A DNA stretch of 64,000 bases from Rhizobium sp. FKY42. Its GTDB lineage: Bacteria; Pseudomonadota; Alphaproteobacteria; Rhizobiales; Rhizobiaceae. The translations under genes and the position numbers were made by a program. The DNA lies in the NCBI RefSeq assembly GCF_005222835.1, contig NZ_STGA01000029.1, forward strand, positions 434,001-498,000, written 5' to 3'. Positions 8,077 to 17,722 of this stretch are shown one piece after another; the stretch's first letter is position 1, and the number at the start of each line of letters is the position of its first letter. The notes beneath the pieces were generated by a model. That model was not told the DNA's origin. It saw only the letters and a list, made by a program, of their open reading frames with translations, and ran no database searches.

Positions 8077-8580
8077 ATGCGTATTTCCTTTATTTCGGGT
8101 ATTATTTTTCTTTCGACATTCGCCTTCCCCAGTATCCTGGGAAATATTGCCAATGCCGCAGAACAGGCAAGAACGGACATCGGCTTCTGCCTCAAGGACG
8201 AAGGCTCTATCGACCTGACAGCCTTGACCAAAAATGAAGTAGGCGTCGTCGTCACCAATGTCGGCGCCTCCGCCACCAACCCGAAGGGACAGATCGCCAT
8301 CACGGCCAACAACTATTTCGGCAAATCTGGAGCTGCCCCCTTCTTCAAGTCAGGCATGGGCCTGCACCGGCTTGCGGGGGGAAGCTGCTACAATATTGCC
8401 ATCATGACCAAACCAACCCCGCCGGATGGCAGTGCGGCATGGTCATGCGTGGGCGGAAATCTGAATGTGACAGGTAAAGTTCTGCTTTTCAGCGCCGGAG
8501 TAGTTTCGGGACAAGTTACAGGCGTGGTGCACGCCAGCGAAAATGCACCAGTTATCAACTGCCCACCGACTGGCAATTGA
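8077..8580 (+). CDS. Secreted protein of unknown function
   Basis: 167 residues from ATG 8077, with GGAG at 8066-8069. The signal peptide has a hydrophobic core (FISGIIFLSTFAF) and a cleavage region near ANAAEQA. The mature protein has four Cys (GFCLKD, GSCYNI, WSCVGG, INCPP) that could form two disulfides, and alternating short hydrophobic strands, suggesting a small beta protein of the periplasm or outside the cell. Codon use is less GC-rich than the neighbours. No family was recognised. It ends at a strong hairpin shared with the convergent oxidoreductase gene. Confidence 0.7.
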   Translation: MRISFISGIIFLSTFAFPSILGNIANAAEQARTDIGFCLKDEGSIDLTALTKNEVGVVVTNVGASATNPKGQIAITANNYFGKSGAAPFFKSGMGLHRLAGGSCYNIAIMTKPTPPDGSAAWSCVGGNLNVTGKVLLFSAGVVSGQVTGVVHASENAPVINCPPTGN

Positions 8581-8588
8581 GCCCTTCC

Positions 8589-8621
8589 GTTTCAGCCTCC
8601 CTGCAAATGGGAGGCTGAAAC
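8589..8621. terminator. Hairpin between convergent genes
   Basis: A perfect 13-bp stem, GTTTCAGCCTCCC (8589-8601) and GGGAGGCTGAAAC (8609-8621), with a 7-nt loop. It sits between the stops of two convergent genes. There is no clear U tract on either side, so its strength is uncertain. Confidence 0.6.
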
Positions 8622-8652
8622 ATCTTGGCGTGTATTCGGATACGGGCCTGAG

Positions 8653-9699
8653 TTACTCAAGCGTCAGGACGATCTTGCCAATATGGCTGCTGCTTTCCAT
8701 CAGGCGATGCGCTTCGACCACCTGATCGAAGGGCAGCACGGAGTGAATGACCGGAGAGACCGATCCAGCTTCCAGCAGGGGCCAGACCTGGCTCACCAGT
8801 TCGTCGCGGATTGCACGCTTTTCCTCTGCCGTGCGCGGACGCATGGTCGAACCGGTAACGGTCAGGCGTTTGACCATGATGGGCCGCAGGTCCACCTTTT
8901 CCGCAAGGTTACCGCCCAGAAACGCGATAATGGACAGGCAGCCATCCTTGGCGAGCACGTTCAGGTTCTTTTCGAAATAGGCCGCACCGATCATGTCCAG
9001 CACGACATCGACACCCTTGCCGCCGGTCACTTCCTTGATGACGGCGGCGAAATCCTCCGACTTGTAATTGATGGAACGGGTGGCGCCCAGCTTTTCACAG
9101 GCCTCGCATTTCTCCACAGAGCCTGCCGTTGTGTAGACGGTGGCGCCAAACGCCTTGGCAAGCTGGATCGCAGTCGTGCCGATGCCTGACGTGCCGCCAT
9201 GGATGAGCACGCTTTCGCCCTCGGTCAGGCCCGCCATCTGGAAGAGGTTGGCCCAGACGGTGAAAAAGGTTTCAGGAACCGCTGCCGCCTTGACCGCATC
9301 ATATCCCTTGGGGAAAGGCAGCGCCTGGCCCACGGGCAGGATGCAGTACTCTGCATAGCCTCCGCCATTGGCGAGACCGCAGACCTGATCACCCACCGCG
9401 AAATCCGTGACCCCTGCTCCCACCGCGGCAACCGTTCCGGCCACTTCGAGGCCAAGGATGGGGCTTGCATCCTTCGGTGGCGGATAATGTCCCTGACGCT
9501 GGGCCACATCGGGCCGGTTGATGCCCGTCGCCTGCACCTTCACCAGAACTTCCCCCCGCCCCGGCTGCGGCACTGGACCGGTCGTAAAGCTCATGACGTC
9601 CGGCGCACCGAAGGAGGGAAGATCGACGTGACGCATGGTTGTTGGCAGGCTTGAGACCGGGGACATGAGCAACTTCTCCTGAACATCCTGACGATCCAC
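8653..9699 (-). CDS. NAD(P)H quinone oxidoreductase, PIG3 family
   Basis: 348 residues of the zinc-independent medium-chain dehydrogenase superfamily. It has an N-terminal GroES-like domain ([36 protein letters not shown]) and a Rossmann domain with [24 protein letters not shown]. The [16 protein letters not shown] segment is typical of the TP53I3/PIG3 quinone reductases. It reduces quinones or other enones with NADPH in the cytosol. The annotated ATG (9699) adds a short tail; ATG 9666 (MSPVSSL) is equally possible. Monocistronic by position. Confidence 0.88.
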   Translation of the reverse strand: MDRQDVQEKLLMSPVSSLPTTMRHVDLPSFGAPDVMSFTTGPVPQPGRGEVLVKVQATGINRPDVAQRQGHYPPPKDASPILGLEVAGTVAAVGAGVTDFAVGDQVCGLANGGGYAEYCILPVGQALPFPKGYDAVKAAAVPETFFTVWANLFQMAGLTEGESVLIHGGTSGIGTTAIQLAKAFGATVYTTAGSVEKCEACEKLGATRSINYKSEDFAAVIKEVTGGKGVDVVLDMIGAAYFEKNLNVLAKDGCLSIIAFLGGNLAEKVDLRPIMVKRLTVTGSTMRPRTAEEKRAIRDELVSQVWPLLEAGSVSPVIHSVLPFDQVVEAHRLMESSSHIGKIVLTLE

Positions 9700-9820
9700 C
9701 GGCCAAAAGGATCCGGCGGATGCGCGGCGAAGTTAGGGCAGCTTTCGTACCGTGGAAAGATCGGATCTCGACGGAGAGACGATTTGCCTCGTTCCCGTTT
9801 CGCCGTTCAGCAGAGGCCCT

Positions 9821-11647
9821 TCAGCACTGGAGGCAAAAGCAGCGAACGGCGAGCCCCGCCTCGCTATCCTTTGCCTGCGCCTTGACGTTGGCAATGGCTG
9901 CGCCGATGCGGCCGACATCGTCCAGCAGCAGCCCCTTTGGCAGCTCGACGACACCGATCGAGCATCGCAATAACGGGAAATCCCGCTCGATACCGTTGCG
10001 ATCATGGCCGCGAATGCGACCGGAGGCGCGATCCTCGCTGGAATAGAGCTCTACGACATCATCATGAAAATCCGACAGCAGGCGACCCAGAATTTCCTGA
10101 GCCTCCTCCCATGTCCAGTCGCGAAGGCCGATGAAAAAATCATCGCCGCCGACATGACCAAGGAAATCGCCCTGCGAGAAGAAGTAGCGCTTCATCAATG
10201 CGGCAAACAAAGTAATGGCATGATCGCCCATCTGGAAGCCGTAATGATCGTTGAACGGCTTGAAGAAGTCGAAATCGCAATAGCAGAAGAAGCGGGTCTG
10301 GTCGTCATCGCGTCCGGCTTCCAGCATGAAATCCCGGATCGCCCGATTGCCCGGAAGACCTGTCAGCGGGTTTTGGTCCTGCGCGATCTGCAATTGTTTC
10401 TCGTTGATGACGCGGATGAGCGACGCAGCTGACACCACGCCCGCATAGCGCATGTTTTCCGTCAGGATGACGCAATCGCTGCCATCCATGTTGGCGAAAA
10501 TGGTCATCAGCCTCTCGGCATTGGCATCAAGCCCGATGATCGGCGCGCCTTCGACGAAATGGGCGATGGAACGCTCATAGAGCTTGTTCTTCAACAGGTC
10601 ACGACCGAAGGGGCGGTAGATGAATTCCTTCAGGTGATGTTCGCTGATGATGCCACGCGGCTCGCCATTGGCATTCAGAACCGGAAAAAAGGCCTGACGC
10701 GGATTGGCGCGAAACAGTTCGAAGACTGTTTCGATACCTTCATGCTCGAACACTGTGGGTAGCCGCTCGATCTGCCTGCGGATCAGGATCTCGTCCAGTG
10801 ACTTGCTGGTTCGGCGCGCACGCCCAAGATCCGCAAGCGAGGGATAGGCAGGCTGTAATTCATTCACGAAGGTCGTGGGGCGGGCGATGAGCCAGCCCTG
10901 CACCATGTCCACCCCCGCCTCGCGGCAGGCCAGGCATTCCGCCTCCTGCTCGACGCCCTCGGCAATGACCCGGATGCCCAGCACATGGGCAATGTTGACC
11001 AAATTGCGCACGAGGTGACGCTTGCGCGGGCTGGCGTCCAGACCGGCGATGAAGTGGCGATCGATCTTCAGGTAATCGACCGGGAAGTCGCACAAGAGCT
11101 TGATCTCGGCATGGCCAACGCCGAAATCATCAATCGCCAGCTTGAAGCCTGCCTGGCGCATGCGCGTCATCAAAGCCGCAAATTCCGGTGCGCTGGTATT
11201 GTCGAAACGCTCGGTCAGTTCGAAGCAGACGGAGGATGGCGGGATTTCGGCCTGTCGCAGTTGTTGCAACATCCGATCTACGATCTGCTCCCCGGAACGA
11301 ATAAGGCGGCCATCCAGATTGATGAACAGGGTTGCATGGGCAAAGTCCGGAACAGTCGCGAACTTCGCAAGCGCGCGGGCAGACAACATCTGCTCCAGAC
11401 CTAGAAGCTGGCCCGCCTCTTCCGCCGTATCCAGAAGCTCCAGCGGGGAAGCAAAACCCAGCCGGTCATGGCCGCGCAGAAGCGTCTCGTAGCCGAAGAC
11501 CTTGCCTGTCGAAAGCTCGACAATGGGCTGCAAGGCGCTTTCGATGACAAGCTTGCTGAGGTTCAGCAATTGCCCGTCGGCAAAACGCCGCAGCACAGGA
11601 GTTTTAACGGACACGGCCCCGGACATCACGACGTCTCCCTGACGCAT
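9821..11647 (-). CDS. EAL-CBS-GGDEF cyclic-di-GMP signalling protein
   Basis: 608 residues with the unusual order EAL first, GGDEF last. EAL domain (about 35-270): YETLLRG in place of EALLR, keeping the catalytic Glu, then FINLDG, ELTERF, IDDFGVG, LKIDRHF and IAEGVE, so phosphodiesterase activity is likely. CBS pair about 290-420. GGDEF domain (about 440-590): NPLTGLPGN, then GHVGGDDFF, a GGDDF form that can still be an active cyclase. There are no membrane segments, so it is cytosolic. The CBS pair may bind a nucleotide and set the balance of synthesis and breakdown. It is divergent from betI across 207 bp. Confidence 0.9.
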   Translation of the reverse strand: MRQGDVVMSGAVSVKTPVLRRFADGQLLNLSKLVIESALQPIVELSTGKVFGYETLLRGHDRLGFASPLELLDTAEEAGQLLGLEQMLSARALAKFATVPDFAHATLFINLDGRLIRSGEQIVDRMLQQLRQAEIPPSSVCFELTERFDNTSAPEFAALMTRMRQAGFKLAIDDFGVGHAEIKLLCDFPVDYLKIDRHFIAGLDASPRKRHLVRNLVNIAHVLGIRVIAEGVEQEAECLACREAGVDMVQGWLIARPTTFVNELQPAYPSLADLGRARRTSKSLDEILIRRQIERLPTVFEHEGIETVFELFRANPRQAFFPVLNANGEPRGIISEHHLKEFIYRPFGRDLLKNKLYERSIAHFVEGAPIIGLDANAERLMTIFANMDGSDCVILTENMRYAGVVSAASLIRVINEKQLQIAQDQNPLTGLPGNRAIRDFMLEAGRDDDQTRFFCYCDFDFFKPFNDHYGFQMGDHAITLFAALMKRYFFSQGDFLGHVGGDDFFIGLRDWTWEEAQEILGRLLSDFHDDVVELYSSEDRASGRIRGHDRNGIERDFPLLRCSIGVVELPKGLLLDDVGRIGAAIANVKAQAKDSEAGLAVRCFCLQC

Positions 11648-11804
11648 TACTTATTGCGAGAGACAATCACATCGCAGTCCTCAACAGATGGTTGATGTTG
11701 TGTGATAGTTTTGTGAAAAAGCAAACCTTAAACAACCGGAATATCAGGCCTTTTAAGTTCGACTCGAGCGCCTCGGAGCGAGCAGCTGTATTTTCGATTT
11801 TTTA

Positions 11805-11824
11805 TTGATTGATCAGTCAATCAA
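11805..11824. promoter_or_regulatory. BetI operator
   Basis: Inverted repeat TTGATTGA (11805-11812), centre TCAG, TCAATCAA (11817-11824), 31 bp before the betI start. A TetR-type palindrome at this place fits the BetI operator, from which BetI is released when choline is present. Position also allows effect on the divergent EAL gene. Confidence 0.75.
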
Positions 11825-11854
11825 AAATATAATCTCCTTTAACAGGAGATCGAA

Positions 11855-12466
11855 ATGCCCAAACTTGGAATGGAGCCGGTTCGCCGCAAGGCGCTGGTAG
11901 ACGCAGCCCTGAAGACGATCGGCAGCCATGGTTCGCTGGATGTCACCATGTCTGACATCGCGCGTGAGGCAGGTGTTTCTCCAGCGCTGGCGCACCATTA
12001 CTTCGGCAGCAAGCAGCAATTGCTGATCGCCACAATCCGGAGTCTTTTGAGAGAGTTGCGCCGCGATGCTGTGACGGCGATTCATCAGGCTCACACACCG
12101 CGTGAACGGCTGTCGGCCATTATCCGTATTTCGTTCCAGGCGAACCAGTTCACACCGGAAACGGTGGCAGCATGGCTTGCCTTTTATGTGGAAGCGCAGC
12201 GCTCGGAAGAAACCCGTCGCCTTCTGGTGCTCTATGCCCGTCGCCTGCATTCCAACCTGCTACATGCGTTGAAGCAGCTTGCCCCTGCCTCGCAGGCCGC
12301 CCGCATTGCCGAAGGCGCCGCAGCCCTGATCGACGGGCTCTACATTCGCCAATCCTTGCGGGCTGCACCGCTGTCCATCGAAGCCTCCATCACGCTGGTG
12401 GAAGACTATGTGTCGGCGCAGCTTGCCCAGTTTCCTCAGATATCCGCCGCCGGAGAACAATCATGA
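11855..12466 (+). CDS. betI: Choline-responsive repressor BetI
   Basis: 203 residues, TetR family. It starts [19 protein letters not shown] as in BetI proteins, with the helix-turn-helix [22 protein letters not shown] at about 32-55 and an effector domain after it. It represses the bet genes and is relieved by choline. An AGGAG site lies before the ATG (11842-11846). Its TGA overlaps the betB ATG (ATGA at 12463-12466), so the two are translationally coupled. Confidence 0.93.
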   Translation: MPKLGMEPVRRKALVDAALKTIGSHGSLDVTMSDIAREAGVSPALAHHYFGSKQQLLIATIRSLLRELRRDAVTAIHQAHTPRERLSAIIRISFQANQFTPETVAAWLAFYVEAQRSEETRRLLVLYARRLHSNLLHALKQLAPASQAARIAEGAAALIDGLYIRQSLRAAPLSIEASITLVEDYVSAQLAQFPQISAAGEQS

Positions 12467-13926
12467 AAGCCCAGCCTCAAGCCTCTCACTTCATTGATGG
12501 CGAATATGTCGAGGATGCCGCAGGTACGGTCATCGAAAGCATCTTCCCGGCCACCGGCGAGGTGATTGCGCGCCTGCACGCAGCAACGCCTGCCATCGTC
12601 GAAAAGGCGGTTCAATCCGCCAAGCGGGCGCAGAAGGAATGGGCGGCACTTTCACCCACAGCGCGTGGCCGAATTCTGCGCCGCGCGGCCGACATCATGC
12701 GCGAGCGCAACCGCGCGCTTTCGGAACTGGAAACGCTGGATACCGGCAAGCCCATTCAGGAAACCATCGTGGCTGACCCGACGTCTGGCGCCGACAGCCT
12801 CGAATTCTTCGGCGGCATCATCGCCACCGCGCTCAACGGATCGCAGATCCCGCTGGGCGGAGACTTTGCCTATACCAAGCGGGTGCCGCTTGGCGTCGTG
12901 GTCGGCATCGGGGCCTGGAACTATCCGCAGCAGATTGCCTGCTGGAAGGCGGCACCGGCGCTGGCGGCTGGCAATGCCATGGTGTTCAAGCCGTCGGAAG
13001 TCACACCGCTCGGGGCGCTGAAGATCGCTGAGATACTCGTTGAGGCGGGCCTGCCGAAAGGCGTTTTCAACGTCATTCAGGGGGACCGCGATACGGGACC
13101 GCTGCTCGTTTCGCACCCCGATGTCGCCAAGGTTTCTCTGACCGGTTCGGTTCCGACAGGCCGCAAGGTGGCAGGTGCCGCAGCCGCCCAACTGAAGCAT
13201 GTGACGATGGAGCTTGGCGGAAAATCGCCGCTGATCGTCTTCGACGATGCCGATATCGAGAGCGCGATTTCCGGCGCGATGCTAGGCAATTTCTATTCGA
13301 CCGGTCAGGTGTGCTCCAACGGCACACGCGTTTTTGTACATACGGCGCTGAAAGAGCGTTTCCTTGCAAGGCTGAAGGAGCGCACGGAAGCCATCGTGCT
13401 GGGCGATCCGCGCGACGAGGCGACACAGATGGGGCCAATGGTATCGCTTGCCCAACGGGAAAAGGTTCTCTCCTACATCGAAAAGGGTAAGGCCGAAGGG
13501 GCTCGCCTCATCACCGGCGGCGGCATTCCCAATGCAGTGTCCGACGAAGGTTTCTACGTGCAACCGACTGTGTTTGCCGATGTGACCGACGACATGGTGA
13601 TTGCCCGCGAAGAGATTTTCGGACCGGTGATGTGCGTGCTGGATTTCGATGATGAGGCGGATGTGGTGGCCCGCGCCAATGCCACCGAGTTCGGTCTGGC
13701 CGCTGGGGTGTTTACCGCCGACATCAGCCGCGCACACCGCGTGGTGGATCAGCTGGAAGCGGGCACGCTGTGGATCAACACCTACAATCTCTGCCCGGTG
13801 GAAATTCCCTTCGGCGGCTCCAAGCAATCCGGCTTCGGGCGTGAAAACTCGGCAGCGGCGCTGGAGCACTATAGCGAACTCAAGACCGTCTATGTCGGCA
13901 TGGGCAAGTGCGAAGCGCCGTATTGA
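12463..13926 (+). CDS. betB: Betaine aldehyde dehydrogenase
   Basis: 487 residues, ALDH superfamily. It oxidises betaine aldehyde to glycine betaine with NAD(P)+ in the cytosol. Seen: [30 protein letters not shown] region, [19 protein letters not shown] with the catalytic-base Glu, and [14 protein letters not shown] with the nucleophilic Cys. The start was set at ATG 12463, overlapping betI, rather than far upstream inside betI. No betC (choline sulfatase) is present between betI and betB, unlike the Sinorhizobium betICBA order. Confidence 0.95.
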   Translation: MKAQPQASHFIDGEYVEDAAGTVIESIFPATGEVIARLHAATPAIVEKAVQSAKRAQKEWAALSPTARGRILRRAADIMRERNRALSELETLDTGKPIQETIVADPTSGADSLEFFGGIIATALNGSQIPLGGDFAYTKRVPLGVVVGIGAWNYPQQIACWKAAPALAAGNAMVFKPSEVTPLGALKIAEILVEAGLPKGVFNVIQGDRDTGPLLVSHPDVAKVSLTGSVPTGRKVAGAAAAQLKHVTMELGGKSPLIVFDDADIESAISGAMLGNFYSTGQVCSNGTRVFVHTALKERFLARLKERTEAIVLGDPRDEATQMGPMVSLAQREKVLSYIEKGKAEGARLITGGGIPNAVSDEGFYVQPTVFADVTDDMVIAREEIFGPVMCVLDFDDEADVVARANATEFGLAAGVFTADISRAHRVVDQLEAGTLWINTYNLCPVEIPFGGSKQSGFGRENSAAALEHYSELKTVYVGMGKCEAPY

Positions 13927-13945
13927 GAAGCAAGCTCAGATGCAA

Positions 13946-14278
13946 TTAACGCCAAGGAAATCTCAAGAGAACAGCTGTCAACCATACAACTAAACCCGAG
14001 AGAAAGATCAGATCAAGGATGGAAATGATGCGATATGGATGAAGTTGAAGATCCAATAAAAAGCCGACCACCAGGATATGCGCTAGCACCAGCATACTGA
14101 TAATAAGTCTGCGTCTCAATACACGCTGCGACGATTGCCTGACTTCTCGCCAGACAACCCAGAAGCTGCCCTCCGCAGGTAGAGCATTATTTTGGCGTTC
14201 GATGTCCTGCGCGACGCGTTTCTGTTCAGTGTCCCTCAGCTTCGCTGTCAGCCGCTCCTCAAATCTTTTTGAACTCAT
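13946..14278 (-). CDS. Two-helix membrane protein, antisense within the bet cluster
   Basis: 110 residues. A charged cytosolic N-terminal half (FEERLTAKLRDTEQKRVAQD) is followed by two hydrophobic segments, about 59-76 (LIISMLVLAHILVVGFLL) and 85-105 (ISILDLIFLSGLVVWLTAVLL). It occupies the gap between betB and betA on the opposite strand, and its DNA is more AT-rich than both neighbours. No family recognised. A recent insertion between the two bet genes is inference from position and composition. Confidence 0.6.
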   Translation of the reverse strand: MSSKRFEERLTAKLRDTEQKRVAQDIERQNNALPAEGSFWVVWREVRQSSQRVLRRRLIISMLVLAHILVVGFLLDLQLHPYRIISILDLIFLSGLVVWLTAVLLRFPWR

Positions 14279-14405
14279 AAAACACCTTAAAAAAGCATCC
14301 CTAGGTTACCAAACAAGCGGAAGGCGAATGGCAAATCAATGGGCTACCGCCACCCAAAATTGAAAATCCTCAACCAGCCTTAAAGTAGTCTAAGCGGATC
14401 ACGCC

Positions 14406-16058
14406 ATGAACAACGCAGATTTCGTCATCATCGGTTCCGGCTCGGCGGGGTCTGCCATGGCTTACCGCCTTTCGGAGGATGGTAAGCACACCGTCATCGT
14501 GCTGGAATTCGGCGGCTCCGACATCGGGCCGTTCGTACAGATGCCGGCGGCGCTTGCCTTTCCCATGAACATGGACCGCTATAACTGGGGCTATCTCTCC
14601 GAGCCAGAGCCGCATCTCAACAATCGCCGCATGATTGCGCCACGCGGCAAGGTGATCGGCGGCTCCTCCTCCATCAACGGCATGGTCTATGTGCGCGGGC
14701 ATGCGGAAGACTTCAACCGCTGGGACGAGATGGGCGCGACAGGCTGGGCCTATGCCGATGTGCTGCCCTACTTCAAGCGCATGGAGCATTCCCACGGCGG
14801 CGAGGACGGCTGGCGCGGCACGGACGGCCCCTTGCATGTGCGCCGTGGCGAGATGAAAAACCCGCTCTACCGCGCTTTCATCGAGGCCGGTCGCCAGGCC
14901 GGTTTTCCGGTGACGGAAGATTACAACGGACGCCAACAGGAAGGCTTTGGCCTGATGGAGCAGACGAGCTGGGCCGGTCGCCGCTGGTCTGCCGCCAATG
15001 CCTATCTGAAGCCTGCGCTGAAGCGCCCGAACTGCCGCCTCATTCGCTGCTATGCACGGCGCGTGGTGTTCGAGGGCCTTAAGGCGGTCGGCGTTGAAGT
15101 AGAGATCGATGGTCGCATCGAGGTGGTGCGTGCGAACCGCGAGGTCATTGTTGCGGCATCGGCCTTCAACTCCCCAAAGATCCTGATGCTGTCGGGTGTC
15201 GGTCCAGCGGCGCATCTCAACGAGATGGGCATCGAGGTGGTGGCGGATCGTCCGGGCGTTGGCCAGAACCTGCAGGATCATCTGGAATATTACCACCAGT
15301 TCAAATCGAAGCTGCCGATCACGCTGCATTCAAAGAACAACTGGTTCTGGAAGGGTGTCGTCGGCGCGCAGTGGCTGTTCTTCAAGACGGGGCTCGGCAC
15401 CTCAAACCAGTTCGAGGCGGCGGCCTTCATCCGGTCTGCTGCAGGCGTGAAGTGGCCAGATATTCAATATCACTTCCTGCCGATCGCCGTATCCTATGAC
15501 GGGAAATCAGCGGCGGAAGGCCACGGATTCCAGGCCCATGTGGGCTATAATATGTCAAAGTCGCGCGGCTCGGTGACGCTGCGCTCGCCGGACATGAAGG
15601 ACGCGCCGGTGCTGCGCTTCAACTATATGAGCGATCCGGAAGACTGGGTGAAGTTCCGCCATGCCGTGCGGATCACACGCGAGATCTTCTCGCAACCGGC
15701 CTTCGCGCCATACGTGGACAGCGAGATCCAGCCGGGCGCCAAAGTCCAGAGCGACGACGAAATCGACGCCTTCCTGCGCGAGCATCTGGAAGGTGCCTAC
15801 CACCCCTGCGGCACAGCCAAAATGGGCCGTGCAAGCGACCCGATGGCCGTGGTGGACCCGACGACGAAGGTCATCGGCGTCGAAGGTCTTCGCGTGGCGG
15901 ATAGTTCCATCTTCCCGCATGTGACCTATGGCAACCTCAACGCGCCTTCGATCATGACCGGCGAAAAGGCGGCCGATCATATTTTGGGCCGCGCCCCCCT
16001 GCCCCGCAGCAATCAGGAACCGTGGGTAAGCCCGAACTGGCAGGTGAGCGACCGGTAG
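14406..16058 (+). CDS. betA: Choline dehydrogenase
   Basis: 550 residues, GMC oxidoreductase family. It oxidises choline to betaine aldehyde with FAD, passing electrons to the respiratory chain at the membrane. The FAD-binding N-terminus reads [17 protein letters not shown]. The GMC signature is [21 protein letters not shown], and the active-site His lies in [11 protein letters not shown] near residue 468, with [12 protein letters not shown] near the end. Between betB and betA stand 479 bp with an antisense ORF, so betA probably needs its own promoter, or long read-through, for BetI control. Confidence 0.95.
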   Translation: MNNADFVIIGSGSAGSAMAYRLSEDGKHTVIVLEFGGSDIGPFVQMPAALAFPMNMDRYNWGYLSEPEPHLNNRRMIAPRGKVIGGSSSINGMVYVRGHAEDFNRWDEMGATGWAYADVLPYFKRMEHSHGGEDGWRGTDGPLHVRRGEMKNPLYRAFIEAGRQAGFPVTEDYNGRQQEGFGLMEQTSWAGRRWSAANAYLKPALKRPNCRLIRCYARRVVFEGLKAVGVEVEIDGRIEVVRANREVIVAASAFNSPKILMLSGVGPAAHLNEMGIEVVADRPGVGQNLQDHLEYYHQFKSKLPITLHSKNNWFWKGVVGAQWLFFKTGLGTSNQFEAAAFIRSAAGVKWPDIQYHFLPIAVSYDGKSAAEGHGFQAHVGYNMSKSRGSVTLRSPDMKDAPVLRFNYMSDPEDWVKFRHAVRITREIFSQPAFAPYVDSEIQPGAKVQSDDEIDAFLREHLEGAYHPCGTAKMGRASDPMAVVDPTTKVIGVEGLRVADSSIFPHVTYGNLNAPSIMTGEKAADHILGRAPLPRSNQEPWVSPNWQVSDR

Positions 16059-16062
16059 GACA

Positions 16063-16428
16063 TTACAGGCGATAAGGAATGCGCACGCCGGGATCGTCGG
16101 CAGGAAGATCCTTGGCGTCTCGTGTCACCAGCAGGCAATCACCCACACGGGCGCTCGCCCAAACAATGGCGTCCGGAAGCTTGAGACGATGCTGCCGGCG
16201 CAGGCGTACGGCTTCCTCCGCCACGGGCTTATCGATGTCGACCAACTGAAAGCTGGCCAGAAATGATTCCGTCGCCTGCCGATGCTCATCGGCGGTGCCA
16301 ACCATGACCTCCATCCATGAAACCATGCTGATGGCGCGCTGACGATAAAGACCCATCTCGCTCCGCGCAGCGTCGATACCGTTCAAATAGTCAATCAGGA
16401 TATTGGTGTCGAAAAGCGCTTTCACCAT
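16063..16428 (-). CDS. vapC: VapC-type PIN-domain toxin
   Basis: 121 residues from ATG 16428, which overlaps the vapB stop and has GGGAGGA just before it. PIN domain: ALFDTNILIDYLNG with the first acidic residue, WMEVMVG with the conserved Glu, KLPDAIVWASAR with the third acidic position, LLVTRDAKDL with the fourth. VapC toxins are Mg-dependent RNases, often acting on tRNA. It lies 5 bp from the convergent betA stop. Confidence 0.88.
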   Translation of the reverse strand: MVKALFDTNILIDYLNGIDAARSEMGLYRQRAISMVSWMEVMVGTADEHRQATESFLASFQLVDIDKPVAEEAVRLRRQHRLKLPDAIVWASARVGDCLLVTRDAKDLPADDPGVRIPYRL

Positions 16429-16643
16429 TCCTCCCGTAGCAATCGCTGATACTCTACGCCATCCTGACAGGCAGACGACTTGGACCACAGGCCAAAGGCA
16501 TCCTGCATATCGGAACTGTGGCGCTTTTTGAGAAGATCCGCCACCGCCTCACGGATGAGAGCGCTTCGGGAGACATTCTCGTCCCTCGCGATGCGATCCA
16601 GAGCCGAGATGGCCTTGTCTTCAATGTCAACAAGCGTACGCAT
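16422..16643 (-). CDS. vapB: VapB-type ribbon-helix-helix antitoxin
   Basis: 73 residues. RHH DNA-binding part: RTLVDIEDKAISALDRIARDENVSRSALIREAVADLL; the charged C-terminal tail (AFGLWSKSSACQDGVEYQRLL) would bind VapC. Its stop overlaps the vapC start. The palindromes just upstream (16653-16680) are the expected autoregulatory operator. Confidence 0.85.
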   Translation of the reverse strand: MRTLVDIEDKAISALDRIARDENVSRSALIREAVADLLKKRHSSDMQDAFGLWSKSSACQDGVEYQRLLREEW

Positions 16644-16652
16644 GTTTCACCC

Positions 16653-16680
16653 GATATCGGTTATTGATATATGATATATC
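16653..16680 (-). promoter_or_regulatory. Probable vapBC operator
   Basis: A 15-bp perfect palindrome, GATATAT-G-ATATATC (16666-16680), plus a GATATC half repeat at 16653-16658, all within 40 bp of the vapB start. AT-rich repeats of this sort next to an RHH antitoxin gene are usual operators. Confidence 0.55.
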
Positions 16681-16747
16681 CGCTTTGAGATTCCGTTTCA
16701 ACCCCGACCGACGGATCTGCCTTTCCCGCCCGTTCAAGGCTCAAAAC

Positions 16748-16807
16748 GAACCTGAATCGTGTCATCTGCCGGGAGAACATTGATCCGCATGCCATTGAAC
16801 CTGAATC
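16748..16807 (+). promoter_or_regulatory. Duplicated GAACCTGAATC element before the ECF gene
   Basis: The 11-mer GAACCTGAATC occurs at 16748-16758 and again at 16797-16807, 49 bp apart, in the 220-bp region before the sigma-factor gene. GAAC is the usual -35 core of ECF-sigma promoters, so these are candidate autoregulated promoters. The -10 parts are not clear. Confidence 0.3.
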
Positions 16808-16866
16808 ATTTTGCCAGCATCATCGACATGGCGCAGCGATAGGCGCGTCAGCGATAGCGGCAAGCC

Positions 16867-17418
16867 ATGAACCTTGATCCCGATGCAGAACTGGTGCGAC
16901 GCGTGGCGCTGGGCGAGCCATCCGCCATGCGGGACATGGTGTCGGCCAAGCTGCCGCGTCTTCTGGCGCTTGCACAGCGCATGCTGGGTGACAGGACCGA
17001 GGCGGAGGATGTGGCGCAGGAAACCTTTCTGCGCATCTGGAAGCATGCCGGAACGTGGCGGCAGGGCGGTGCAAAGTTCGATACCTGGGCGCATCGCGTG
17101 GCGCTGAACCTGTGTTACGACCGGCTTCGCAGGAAGCGCGAGGTGCTGACGGATGCCCTGCCGGAGCAGATCGACACCGGGCCACTTCCAGATGCGGGCC
17201 TGATGGCGGCGGAAAGCAATGCTTTGCGGGTAGAGCGCGCCTTACAAAGCCTTGCCCCCCGGCAGCGGGAAGCCATTATTCTGGTCTATTATCAGGACAT
17301 GTCGAACCGCGAGGCAGCCGATGTTCTGAAAATCAGCGTCGATGCGCTGGAAAGCCTGCTTGCGCGCGGCAAGCGGGCATTGCAAACCATCCTGCTGGGA
17401 GATGACGACAATGCCTGA
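16867..17418 (+). CDS. ECF-family RNA polymerase sigma factor
   Basis: 183 residues. Region 2: LPRLLALAQRMLGDRTEAEDVAQETFLRIWKHA (about 30-62), followed by FDTWAHRVALNLCYDRLRRKRE. Region 4: LAPRQREAIILVYYQDMSNREAADVLKISVDALESLLARGKRAL (about 126-170). It directs polymerase to its own promoters when released from an anti-sigma factor. ATG 16867 has only a weak ribosome site. The stop overlaps the next gene's start (17411), so sigma factor and partner are coupled. Confidence 0.92.
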   Translation: MNLDPDAELVRRVALGEPSAMRDMVSAKLPRLLALAQRMLGDRTEAEDVAQETFLRIWKHAGTWRQGGAKFDTWAHRVALNLCYDRLRRKREVLTDALPEQIDTGPLPDAGLMAAESNALRVERALQSLAPRQREAIILVYYQDMSNREAADVLKISVDALESLLARGKRALQTILLGDDDNA

Positions 17419-17722
17419 AACACACAACCTTGATGAGGATCTGAAAGCTCTGCTTTCGACCTATCGCGTTGCTCCGCCGGATGCAGCATTGGTAGGCCGC
17501 ATTCTGGAAGGCGGGCAACAGCGGCTTACGGTTCGAAACCGCCTGACACGATGGCTGGTCGGCGCGGGTCTTGTCGGTCTGGGCCTTGCGGGCGGCCTGA
17601 CAGGTGCGGCAACGGTTGCCATCGTGCTGCCCAGCCAATCCATCATCAGGACCGATTATGACACGGCATTCGGCAGCATCCAGCCGGATGGCGACACCAG
17701 CCATATGCAGGAGGTCCAATGA
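17411..17722 (+). CDS. Single-pass membrane protein, probable anti-sigma factor
   Basis: 103 residues from ATG 17411, overlapping the sigma gene by 8 bp. A cytosolic N-terminal part of about 50 residues (DEDLKALLSTYRVAPPDAALVGRIL) precedes one membrane segment (LVGAGLVGLGLAGGLTGAATVAIV) and a short outer tail. Small proteins of this plan directly after an ECF gene are usually anti-sigma factors (CnrY-like in size). No ZAS-type HxxxCxxC motif is seen. The role is from context. Confidence 0.7.
   Translation: MPETHNLDEDLKALLSTYRVAPPDAALVGRILEGGQQRLTVRNRLTRWLVGAGLVGLGLAGGLTGAATVAIVLPSQSIIRTDYDTAFGSIQPDGDTSHMQEVQ

Noticed and set aside
7883..8077. 64-codon plus-strand ORF before the secreted protein
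   Set aside because: No ribosome site; ends at the start of the real gene with random composition.
14370..15329. 319-codon minus-strand ORF opposite betA
   Set aside because: Shadow of betA; no domain.
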